DNA from: JBBQVS01 sp038211295 | GTDB lineage: Bacteria > Chloroflexota > Ktedonobacteria > Ktedonobacterales > Ktedonobacteraceae | Direction of reading: 5' to 3' | Assembly: GCA_038211295.1 (NCBI GenBank) | Contig: JBBQVS010000111.1 | Span: forward strand, 1 to 10,998 | DNA: 10,998 bases | Shown: piece by piece, positions 5,407-10,998 of the stretch | Layout of the letters: each line of letters opens with the position of its first letter | Position numbering within the stretch: the stretch's first letter is position 1 | Program-made: the position numbers and the translations under genes | Notes under the pieces: generated by a model | Database searches by the model: none | What the model was told of the DNA's origin: nothing | Seen by the model: only the letters and a program-made list of their open reading frames with translations

Positions 5407-7350
5407 ATGGCACGTAAACAGAAAAACTTTGATGCATTTCGTGATGCACAACTCAGTGGACAGATGGAACATAAAACGCTTTCAGACTCACAGGAACTAG
5501 CACTTCATGAAGTAGATGATGAACTATTATCGGACGAATCAGATACGTCCGATACAGAGCGGCCGCCTACAAACGTGACCCCTGCCTTCGAGCACGGCGA
5601 GAAGTATCACGAGGCGGGCAAGCGTGACGTAGAGTTGTATATTCGCACGTACAACACGCTCTTGCGTAGCTCTGGCGAGGTAAGCTTGAAAGCTCTAGTG
5701 CAGGCACACTACAATATCGATTCTAGCCTGCACCCAGATGCTCGCTCGCCTTTTCCCGACATGTCGGCGTTCATTTACAGCGTCCTGCGACTCCCAACGT
5801 CGATTATCTATTGTAACCACGTCCTGCTGGGACAATCGGAAGAAGTGTTTGTGCAACGCGGCTATCACGTCGATATGTGGCACGCAGTCACAGCGTCCGC
5901 CCGCCGTCGCAAGTGGTTTTTTGACGGAAAACAGACGCTGGCGGTGTATGTCGCGAGCGTAAGTGATACCGATGATATTGTACCTATTCTGGTCGCGTTT
6001 CAAATTGAATGGGACAAAATCTATTACACGCTCCATGCAGAGCCGACCACAATGCAGCTTTTAGAGACGTCTCAGATTGATCGCTCCTCGCCTATCTTCG
6101 CGGAGATCAGCAAGGTTTTACGCGAACGGTTGCATATCGCGCCCGATGACTGGCAGCGTTTAGAGGTTATCTGGGGCGATCATCTCTGGGAAACATTGCA
6201 TACCATTGGGCAGAAGCGTAAGAGTTTTAGCCTGCGAATGCTTGGTGGCTCGCATGTTGGCTATGTTCGCGCCACGCGGAAATGGTGGACGCCCGTCGAA
6301 AACTTGCTCAAAACGCTTGACCTGCAAGACCGTCCTATGTACTTTGTCTCAAGCAACACGCATAGCCTTGTAAATCTCATCTCCGGTTCTCTGCTCAATC
6401 GCGAAGAGGAGCTAACACGTTACGCTTTGAGCGGGAAGGACCTGTACCTAGCTGACGAGTGCCAGAAGCTGCAACAATTACAGGTGCCGGGAAACTGGCA
6501 AAACTTTCTCTACTTCACTGCTCGCGAGTGGTCGCACACGCTCGATGGCCAGAAAATGCTGGTTGCGCGTGCGAGCGAAGAGCAGGAGCGGGGCATCTGG
6601 CACGTTGGAGCAAGGCATGGTCTGGAGATTGACGCACAGATTATCGACCTTGCGAAACTTCATCCCGCCGAGATTGACCCACGCTGCCGACTCCCGCATA
6701 TGGACGATTTGCTGAAAAGTGAAGCCATCATCCTCAATATCGACTATCCGCTTGGCATGGCGGCCTATCGTATGATGCGCGAAATCATGGAAAACACAAC
6801 GCAGATTCGTGGCATCTACATTCTAGGCAAGGCCGCAACCCTCAACGGCAGTATTGGAGATGTCATGATTTCTAATGTAGTCATGGACGAACATAGCCAG
6901 AACACCTTCTGGCTCGACAACTGTTTTCTAGCGCAAGATGTCCAACCTCATTTGATATATGGCTCAGTGCTTGATAATCAAAGGGCCGTATCTGTAAAGG
7001 GAACATACCTGCAAAATCGTCAGTATCTCGATTTCTACTATCATGCCAATTATACCGTCGTCGAGATGGAGAGCGGCCCCTATCTCAACGCTGTTTATGA
7101 AGACCAGTATCTGCTGCGTTACCCCGTCGGGGAAAACATCAACTTCGCTCGTCTGCCCTATGAGTTGGGAGTCCTACACTATGCCTCGGACACGCCCTAC
7201 ACGCGCGGCAAAAATCTTGGCGCGGGTAGCCTCTCCTACTTTGGGATGGACTCCACTTATGCCAGCACCGTCGCGATTGTACGGCGCATCTTTGACAACG
7301 AGATTCAGGCGGCGCAACAGGCCACAGTAACGAACGAGCAACGCGTCTAG
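5407..7350 (+). CDS. Large conserved-type protein with C-terminal nucleoside-phosphorylase-like domain
   Basis: This 647-aa protein is cytosolic by appearance, with no signal peptide or membrane segment. Residues 1-65 are acidic and low-order (DDELLSDESDTSDTE). Residues about 70-210 form a first domain (ELYIRTYNTLLRSSGEVSLK; LAVYVASVSDTDDIVPILVA) that I associate, from memory, with a domain-of-unknown-function family found in Chloroflexota and Bacteroidota (possibly DUF6909). Residues about 308-390 include RPMYFVSSNTHSLVNLISGS. Residues about 440-625 look like a nucleoside phosphorylase/nucleosidase fold, with GIYILGKAATLNGSIGDVMI (469-488) like the strand-glycine-GDVV block and VVEMESGPYLNAVYE (551-565) like the ribose-binding V-x-MES/MEG segment. 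A nucleoside, nucleotide or related ligand is therefore plausible, but the substrate is unknown. It stands alone between two long spacers, with a hairpin after its stop. Confidence 0.82.
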   Translation: MARKQKNFDAFRDAQLSGQMEHKTLSDSQELALHEVDDELLSDESDTSDTERPPTNVTPAFEHGEKYHEAGKRDVELYIRTYNTLLRSSGEVSLKALVQAHYNIDSSLHPDARSPFPDMSAFIYSVLRLPTSIIYCNHVLLGQSEEVFVQRGYHVDMWHAVTASARRRKWFFDGKQTLAVYVASVSDTDDIVPILVAFQIEWDKIYYTLHAEPTTMQLLETSQIDRSSPIFAEISKVLRERLHIAPDDWQRLEVIWGDHLWETLHTIGQKRKSFSLRMLGGSHVGYVRATRKWWTPVENLLKTLDLQDRPMYFVSSNTHSLVNLISGSLLNREEELTRYALSGKDLYLADECQKLQQLQVPGNWQNFLYFTAREWSHTLDGQKMLVARASEEQERGIWHVGARHGLEIDAQIIDLAKLHPAEIDPRCRLPHMDDLLKSEAIILNIDYPLGMAAYRMMREIMENTTQIRGIYILGKAATLNGSIGDVMISNVVMDEHSQNTFWLDNCFLAQDVQPHLIYGSVLDNQRAVSVKGTYLQNRQYLDFYYHANYTVVEMESGPYLNAVYEDQYLLRYPVGENINFARLPYELGVLHYASDTPYTRGKNLGAGSLSYFGMDSTYASTVAIVRRIFDNEIQAAQQATVTNEQRV

Positions 7351-7368
7351 GGTGTGATACAACGCACC
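7351..7368 (+). terminator. Short hairpin immediately after the stop of the 647-aa gene
   Basis: GGTGTG (7351-7356) pairs with CGCACC (7363-7368), including one T-G pair, around the loop ATACAA and directly after the TAG. The following bases are CTTCACTGC rather than a T-run, so termination is uncertain. Confidence 0.3.
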
Positions 7369-7379
7369 CTTCACTGCTC

Positions 7380-7408
7380 TTGCGAAACACTCTCGCGTCT
7401 TGTATAAT
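7380..7408 (+). promoter_or_regulatory. Sigma-70-type promoter for the kinase-like gene
   Basis: TTGCGA (7380-7385) and TATAAT (7403-7408) are separated by 17 bases, close to the housekeeping consensus. Transcription would start near 7415 and leave a leader of about 110 bases before the start codon at 7525. This leader contains the strong hairpin at 7439-7462. It argues that the kinase-like gene has its own transcript. Confidence 0.65.
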
Positions 7409-7438
7409 GTCATTTCCTACGACATTTTCTTGCCCTGC

Positions 7439-7462
7439 ACACCTACTATTTCTAGTAGGTGT
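7439..7462 (+). repeat. Perfect 10-bp leader hairpin
   Basis: ACACCTACTA (7439-7448), loop TTTC and TAGTAGGTGT (7453-7462) form a perfect 10-bp stem inside the predicted 5' leader. No T-tract follows on either strand, so a standard terminator is unlikely. An operator for a dimeric repressor just downstream of the promoter, or a leader RNA hairpin, fits better. Confidence 0.6.
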
Positions 7463-7524
7463 ATCTTCAACGGGCCTGAATGTTTTGTTGTCTCCTACAC
7501 AGTTCAGAAGCGAGGGAAAAGCAC

Positions 7525-8598
7525 ATGGTAGACAAGGTATCGGAAGAGACACTCGAACAGTTTTGGCTTGATATACGCGGTATCAAGAGTACCGATGAAA
7601 ACATCTATCTTTCTGAACTACAGGCGCAAAAAATATTGAGTTCCATTGGCATCGAGGGCGCGATAATCGTTACGGTGGTACACGAATACAACCATGTGTA
7701 CTGTATTCAGTGTGGTGACGAAACATTCTTCTTAAAGCTCTTCACAAAAGGATGGTACACACAACCACATGAGGGAGCGTACTGTGTGGAGCATGAACGG
7801 AGCGCGTGGCACATTCTGAAGAAGCACAGTATCGCAACACCGGATGTACTCATCACAAGCCAGCACGACGACAACCCGCTTGGTCTACCGTTTGTTTTGA
7901 CAAGAGCGTTAGAGGGTACGCCGCTCGACGTGTTGGTGCAGCGTGCCTCACGGCAGGAGCTACACGCGCTTTTGCTCACGACAGGCGACTACTTACGCCA
8001 GATGCACGCGCTGACATTTCCCTACGCGGGCTACTTGATAGGCGACGATGGCCCCATTGGGCCACTGAGCGATGATGAGTGGCGGCATGGCATCTGGACA
8101 GCGCAACAATGTCAGGAAGACCTGTTTTCGTGGATACAGTCAATACGCCCGACGCTCTCTGAGGAGACCGCGCAACGGCTTGAGCAGCGTCTGGCAACGG
8201 CGGCAACGGAACTTGCTCTGGAATATGAACCACTGCGCTTCGTACATGGCGACTGTCACCTTGAACAAATCTTTTTACAACAAGAGGGCGCGTGCTGGCA
8301 AGTGAAGGGGATTGTCGATATGGAGATGGCGTCTGCGGGCGCGAGCACTGCCGATGTGGTGTATGTGTGTCGCGAACTGGCGCAGTGTCTCGCGCCAGAA
8401 ACACGCTGGTGGGAAAGCTTCTTCGCGGGCTACGGGAGCATCCCCGATTTCGAGCGGTTTCGTTTGCGTCTGCTCAACTGCTGGTATCCTTATGGGGCGA
8501 ACGCATGGCCCGGCAGTGGTGACAACGGCTTCAACCATCTCCTCGCCGCGAAGGATTGGGATGAACTGTTCTCGGACGCTCATCTTATAAAGGGGTAA
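7525..8598 (+). CDS. Aminoglycoside-phosphotransferase-like (APH) family kinase
   Basis: This 357-aa kinase-fold protein carries the APH/choline-kinase signature RFVHGDCHLEQIFL (238-251), with the catalytic Asp243, and IVDMEMASAG (263-272), whose D265 is the metal-binding Asp. Upstream, FFLKLF with K71 and VEHERSAWHIL with E91 are the likely ATP-binding Lys-Glu pair. The conserved Asn five residues after the catalytic Asp is Gln248, an unusual replacement. The C-terminal YPYGANAWPGSGDNGFNHLL is not one I recognise. The family phosphorylates hydroxyls of small molecules such as aminoglycosides, homoserine, choline and fructosamine, and the substrate here cannot be told. The ATG at 7525 was chosen because GAGGG (7512-7516) lies eight bases upstream. 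An upstream ATG at 7480 adds 15 residues (MFCCLLHSSEAREKH) without an RBS. It has its own promoter at 7380-7408. Confidence 0.8.
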   Translation: MVDKVSEETLEQFWLDIRGIKSTDENIYLSELQAQKILSSIGIEGAIIVTVVHEYNHVYCIQCGDETFFLKLFTKGWYTQPHEGAYCVEHERSAWHILKKHSIATPDVLITSQHDDNPLGLPFVLTRALEGTPLDVLVQRASRQELHALLLTTGDYLRQMHALTFPYAGYLIGDDGPIGPLSDDEWRHGIWTAQQCQEDLFSWIQSIRPTLSEETAQRLEQRLATAATELALEYEPLRFVHGDCHLEQIFLQQEGACWQVKGIVDMEMASAGASTADVVYVCRELAQCLAPETRWWESFFAGYGSIPDFERFRLRLLNCWYPYGANAWPGSGDNGFNHLLAAKDWDELFSDAHLIKG

Positions 8599-8723
8599 AT
8601 CAGAGTTTTATGGCATTGACTTTTGTCAACGCTTTGCTCTCACATCTTGACACACTCTCCCTCAAACTGCTAGGCTTACGTATAACAAATAACCTTAGCC
8701 TTTTTTCAAAAGGAGAAATTTTT
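8599..8723 (+). promoter_or_regulatory. Intergenic leader of aldehyde dehydrogenase gene, with RBS in a hairpin
   Basis: TTGAC-TTTT-GTCAA (8616-8629) is a small inverted repeat. TTGACA (8647-8652) could be a -35 box, but only a poor -10 (TAGGCT, 8671-8676) is at the right distance. AGGCT (8672-8676) and AGCCT (8697-8701) followed by six Ts (8701-8706) may form a weak terminator for the kinase gene. CCTTTT-TTC-AAAAGG (8699-8713) would hide part of the AAGGAG ribosome binding site (8710-8715) of the next gene. Confidence 0.35.
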
Positions 8724-10190
8724 ATGCCCCACCAGATGTGGATTAACGGCGAGCATACGTCGGGACGCTCCAGTAGCGTGATAGAGGTTCATAACCCCGC
8801 TACTGAAGAGCTGGTTGACACGGCACCTGCCGCGAATGCTGCTGATGTTGACGACGCGGTTTCGGCGGCGCAGGCAGCATTTCATGCGTGGAAGAGACTG
8901 CCTGCGGGGCAGAAAGCGGAACTTTTGCACGAGGTCGCGCGAAAACTCTCCGAGCAGACCGATAAAATCGCCCACCTTTTGACGTTAGAGGGCGGAAAGC
9001 CACTTGTCGAGAATAAAGACGAAATGGCGTGGTCGGCGGCCTGTTTTCGCTACTATGCGGAGCTTGGGCGTAGTAGTCGAGGCCGTGTGATTCCGTCGGT
9101 GGAGGAGACACAGCTCGCGATGGTTCTCAAAGAGCCATACGGGGTAGTTGCCGCGATTGTACCGTGGAACTACCCTATTTTGCTGATGGCGTGGAAGGTC
9201 GCGCCAGCACTCGCGGCGGGCAATACGGTTGTGCTGAAACCATCGGAGATGACACCGCTTTCAACACTCCTCTGCGCGGAAATCTTCGATCACCTGCCGT
9301 CGGGAGTTGTGAATATCATCAGTGGCTATGGCAAAGAGTGTGGTGAGCCACTCGTGCTTGACTCACGAGTACGCGTTATCGCGTTCACCGGCTCGCTCGC
9401 GACGGGGCAGCGTATCGCGCAACTGGTCGCGCCACAGATGAAGAAGCTACATCTGGAATTGGGGGGCAAGGACGCGTTTATTGTCGCGGAAGACGCGAAT
9501 CTTGATGTCGCAGTTCCCGGCGTTGCGTGGGCAGCGCTACTAAACTCAGGTCAGGTCTGTACCTCAACCGAGCGGGTGTATGTGCAAGAATCTATCGCGC
9601 CCCAATTCATTGAACGGATTACGGAGTATGCGCGTGGCTTGCGGCTCGGCTCTGGCCTGAACCCTGATACCGATATGGGGCCAATTATTGGCGCGAGCTA
9701 CCGTCAAAAGGTAGAGACGCAGGTCGAGGCGGCACGCGCACAGGGAGCGACTATTTTAACGGGTGGTCAACGTCCGACACAGTTTGAGCGTGGCTATTTC
9801 TACGAGCCAACGGTCATGACGAACGTAACGCACAAGATGGCGATTATGAGCGAAGAGACGTTCGGGCCAGTTATTCCTATCATGACCTATCGCACCTTTG
9901 ACGAGGCCATCGCGCTCGCGAATGACAACAAATTTGGCCTGGGCGCGAACCTGTATAGTTTCAATCCTATCAATGCCAAGCGCTTCTTTGAAGAGGTCGA
10001 GGCCGGAACGCTCTGGATTAACGATCCCCTGACCGACAACGACGCTGGCCCGTTTGGAGGATTCAAAATGAGTGGCATAGGCCGCGAGTTGGGCGAAGAG
10101 GGCCTCGACGAGTTCCGTGAGACCAAACACGTACACTGGGATTTCGAGGGTGCCGCGAAATCGTGGTGGTATCCCTACGGGAAGAAATAA
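8724..10190 (+). CDS. NAD(P)-dependent aldehyde dehydrogenase
   Basis: This 488-aa protein is the standard length for the ALDH superfamily. All key residues are visible: the N149 oxyanion site in VPWNYP, K172 in VVLKPSE for cofactor binding, FTGSLATG (221-228), general base E245 in LELGGKD, nucleophile C279 in NSGQVCTS, and E378 in EETFGPV for the nicotinamide ribose. It should oxidise an aldehyde to a carboxylate in the cytosol. General resemblance is to betaine/amino-aldehyde or lactaldehyde dehydrogenases, but the substrate cannot be assigned. The C-terminus (VHWDFEGAAKSWWYPYGKK) is aromatic-rich. The ATG at 8724 is favoured by AAGGAG eight bases upstream and by MWINGEHTSG being the normal ALDH beginning. 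An in-frame ATG at 8610 would add 38 unrelated residues. It ends ten bases from the convergent HIT gene. Confidence 0.95.
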   Translation: MPHQMWINGEHTSGRSSSVIEVHNPATEELVDTAPAANAADVDDAVSAAQAAFHAWKRLPAGQKAELLHEVARKLSEQTDKIAHLLTLEGGKPLVENKDEMAWSAACFRYYAELGRSSRGRVIPSVEETQLAMVLKEPYGVVAAIVPWNYPILLMAWKVAPALAAGNTVVLKPSEMTPLSTLLCAEIFDHLPSGVVNIISGYGKECGEPLVLDSRVRVIAFTGSLATGQRIAQLVAPQMKKLHLELGGKDAFIVAEDANLDVAVPGVAWAALLNSGQVCTSTERVYVQESIAPQFIERITEYARGLRLGSGLNPDTDMGPIIGASYRQKVETQVEAARAQGATILTGGQRPTQFERGYFYEPTVMTNVTHKMAIMSEETFGPVIPIMTYRTFDEAIALANDNKFGLGANLYSFNPINAKRFFEEVEAGTLWINDPLTDNDAGPFGGFKMSGIGRELGEEGLDEFRETKHVHWDFEGAAKSWWYPYGKK

Positions 10191-10199
10191 ATTCTACGC

Positions 10200-10712
10200 T
10201 CAAACGTTTGTTTCTTGAACGTGTTGTAACGCGTCTTTTATTTGTGTATAGACATTGTCGAGATGCTCTGGCATAACCTTGATATCGGCGATGACGGGCA
10301 TAAAATTTGTGTCGCCATTCCAGCGCGGCACAATATGATAGTGCGTGTGGTCAGCGAAGCCCGCGCCCGCGACCTTGCCCTCGTTGATACCCATGTTGAA
10401 ACCGTCGGGGTTCATTGCGTGCCGTATCGCTTTGAGGGCGAGTTGCGCCTGCGCCATGAGTTCGGCAAGCGTCTCGGCGTCGAGCAAGGAGATACTCCCA
10501 ACGTGCTGAAAAGGGGCTATCATCAGGTGTCCATTGTTGTACGGGTATTTGTTGAGCATCATGAAACAACGCTCGCCGCGATACAAGATATGGTATTCGT
10601 CGTCCTTGTTAGCGGCAGGTTGCGTACAAAAAATGCATTCTGGTGGTTGCTCTGATTGCTCCGGCTTAGGCGTGATGAAAGCCATACGCCAGGGCGCCCA
10701 CAGGTTTTTCAT
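10200..10712 (-). CDS. HIT-family protein, Ap4A phosphorylase/hydrolase-like
   Basis: This 170-aa protein has the histidine triad DHTHYHIVPRW with H122, H124 and H126, in which the middle His is the nucleophile that forms the nucleotidyl intermediate. The N-terminal LWAPWRM (4-10), the CIFC pair (26-29, probable zinc site), NKYPYNNGHLMIAPFQHV and RWNGDTNFMPVIAD are features of the branch annotated as Ap4A phosphorylase or HIT-domain nucleotide hydrolase. It should cleave dinucleoside polyphosphates or adenylyl conjugates in the cytosol. A complete triad and normal length indicate a working enzyme. GAGG (10720-10723) is seven bases before the start. It is convergent with the aldehyde dehydrogenase gene. 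Its upstream region is interrupted 48 bases away by the right-hand TnpB element, which points in the same direction. Confidence 0.92.
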   Translation of the reverse strand: MKNLWAPWRMAFITPKPEQSEQPPECIFCTQPAANKDDEYHILYRGERCFMMLNKYPYNNGHLMIAPFQHVGSISLLDAETLAELMAQAQLALKAIRHAMNPDGFNMGINEGKVAGAGFADHTHYHIVPRWNGDTNFMPVIADIKVMPEHLDNVYTQIKDALQHVQETNV

Positions 10713-10740
10713 ATCTCACCCTCTTTTCCAAAAAGAAAGA

Positions 10741-10920
10741 GTTACAGCAATATATACACTTTGACACTTCCCCGCTTAGAAAGCAGGGGAATTCTTCTTT
10801 CCGCCACGCGACTTGCCCGTTGTCTCTTTCGAGACAGGAGGAGAGGCCATGTGTCCGGAAGCGTTTTCTAAGGTGCAAGCCTTAGCTGTTCCCGTCTGCC
10901 CGACGGTACAGAATGCTTTG
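10741..10920 (-). ncRNA. Putative omega RNA of right-hand element
   Basis: By the same logic as for the left element, the scaffold would cover the tnpB tail and right end down to 10761. The guide would be the adjoining 20 bases (10760-10741, beginning AGTGTATATA on the minus strand). Stem-loop CCGTC-GGGCA-GACGG (10892-10906) matches the left copy's CTGTC-GGGCA-GACAG. Further local hairpins are CTAAGG/CCTTAG (10868-10885) and TGTCTC-TTTC-GAGACA (10821-10836 as plus-strand bases), neither clearly present in the left copy. The 5' limit is uncertain. Confidence 0.48.
10768..10791 (-). repeat. Right end (RE) hairpin of right-hand element
   Basis: On the minus strand, TTCCCC, a bulged T, GCTT, loop TCT and AAGCGGGGAA form a strong stem with ten pairs. 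The left element keeps the bulge and loop but pairs more weakly. The tnpB stop (10776-10778) lies in this hairpin. Confidence 0.75.
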
Positions 10921-10998
10921 TCTAAGATGTTCAAGGCCGCGTTATGGTCTCGATCTAACACCACGCCACACGAGTGACACACATGTGTTCTCACGCTG
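10776..10998 (-). CDS. tnpB: TnpB, C-terminal part (truncated by window edge)
   Basis: About 73 C-terminal residues are visible, beginning SVRTHVCHSCGVVLDRDHNA and ending KKNSPAF. They hold the second zinc-ribbon Cys pair (HVCHSC) and the third RuvC catalytic Asp (DRDHNAALNIL). The first Cys pair and the other catalytic acids lie outside the window. Compared with the left copy, the zinc-ribbon and last ten residues align in frame, but the segment between (AFCTVGQTGTAKACTLENAS) is read in another frame because of compensating small indels. A start at GTG 10992-10994 would be an artefact, since the frame stays open to the edge. Confidence 0.88.
   Translation of the reverse strand, partial: SVRTHVCHSCGVVLDRDHNAALNILDKAFCTVGQTGTAKACTLENASGHMASPPVSKETTGKSRGGKKNSPAF

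Larger units (their letters stand above)
10761..10998 (-). mobile_element. Second IS200/IS605-type element, right end and tnpB tail only
   Basis: The right end AAGTGTCAA, finishing at 10761, matches that of the left element. The subterminal hairpin at 10768-10791 and the tnpB 3' end follow, and the rest lies beyond the window. It has the same orientation as the left element. The two copies differ at many bases and by small indels, so they are relatives and not a recent duplication. Confidence 0.78.

Noticed and set aside
7480..7524. Upstream ATG start for the kinase-like gene, adding 15 residues
   Set aside because: There is no ribosome binding site before it, the added residues are not family-like, and the ATG at 7525 has GAGGG at proper spacing.
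8610..8723. Upstream ATG start for the aldehyde dehydrogenase, adding 38 residues
   Set aside because: The extension has no ALDH similarity and no RBS. The ATG at 8724 has AAGGAG and gives the normal N-terminus.
1..10998. Composite transposon formed by the two TnpB elements carrying the intervening genes
   Set aside because: The elements are divergent in sequence. IS200/IS605 elements do not usually form composites, and the genes between them are ordinary chromosomal types with no cargo signature.

Overview
The window looks like a piece of chromosome from an environmental bacterium, most plausibly a filamentous, spore-forming Chloroflexota of the Ktedonobacteria type. This placement is an inference from recognised protein families (TnpB with a small ribbon-helix-helix gene, an MhqO/MhqD pair, a 647-aa protein with a nucleoside-phosphorylase-like end), from moderate GC and from many low-copy hypothetical genes. 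No rRNA or other taxonomic marker is present.

Both edges are IS200/IS605-type elements, each with tnpB on the minus strand. The left one appears complete (about 19-1561). It has IS608-like ends, a full-length TnpB RNA-guided nuclease, a small upstream ribbon-helix-helix gene broken by an amber codon, and no tnpA. The right one (10761 to the edge) shows only its right end and the last part of tnpB. Comparing the two 3' ends gives the strongest observation here. A stem-loop is conserved with a compensatory base-pair change even though the two tnpB genes read it in different frames, which points to an omega RNA (guide RNA) scaffold overlapping the tnpB tail.

Between the elements are ordinary genes. 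At 1623-2189 is a small membrane-anchored coiled-coil protein. At 2219-3840, on the minus strand, is an mhqO-mhqD pair (ring-cleaving dioxygenase plus alpha/beta hydrolase), a known quinone/catechol detoxification set, with an AT-rich inverted-repeat operator candidate upstream. Divergent from it on the plus strand come a TcmP-like protein (3972-5216), an intergenic region rich in inverted repeats, the 647-aa protein (5407-7350), a promoter with a strong leader hairpin, an aminoglycoside-phosphotransferase-like kinase (7525-8598) and an aldehyde dehydrogenase (8724-10190). Convergent with the last is a HIT-family nucleotide phosphorylase/hydrolase (10200-10712, minus), whose upstream region is abutted by the right-hand element.

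The mhq pair is a recognisable functional unit. The plus-strand genes share direction, but each long gap carries its own promoter- or hairpin-like signal, so a single operon is not evident. No CRISPR array, tRNA or rRNA was seen.
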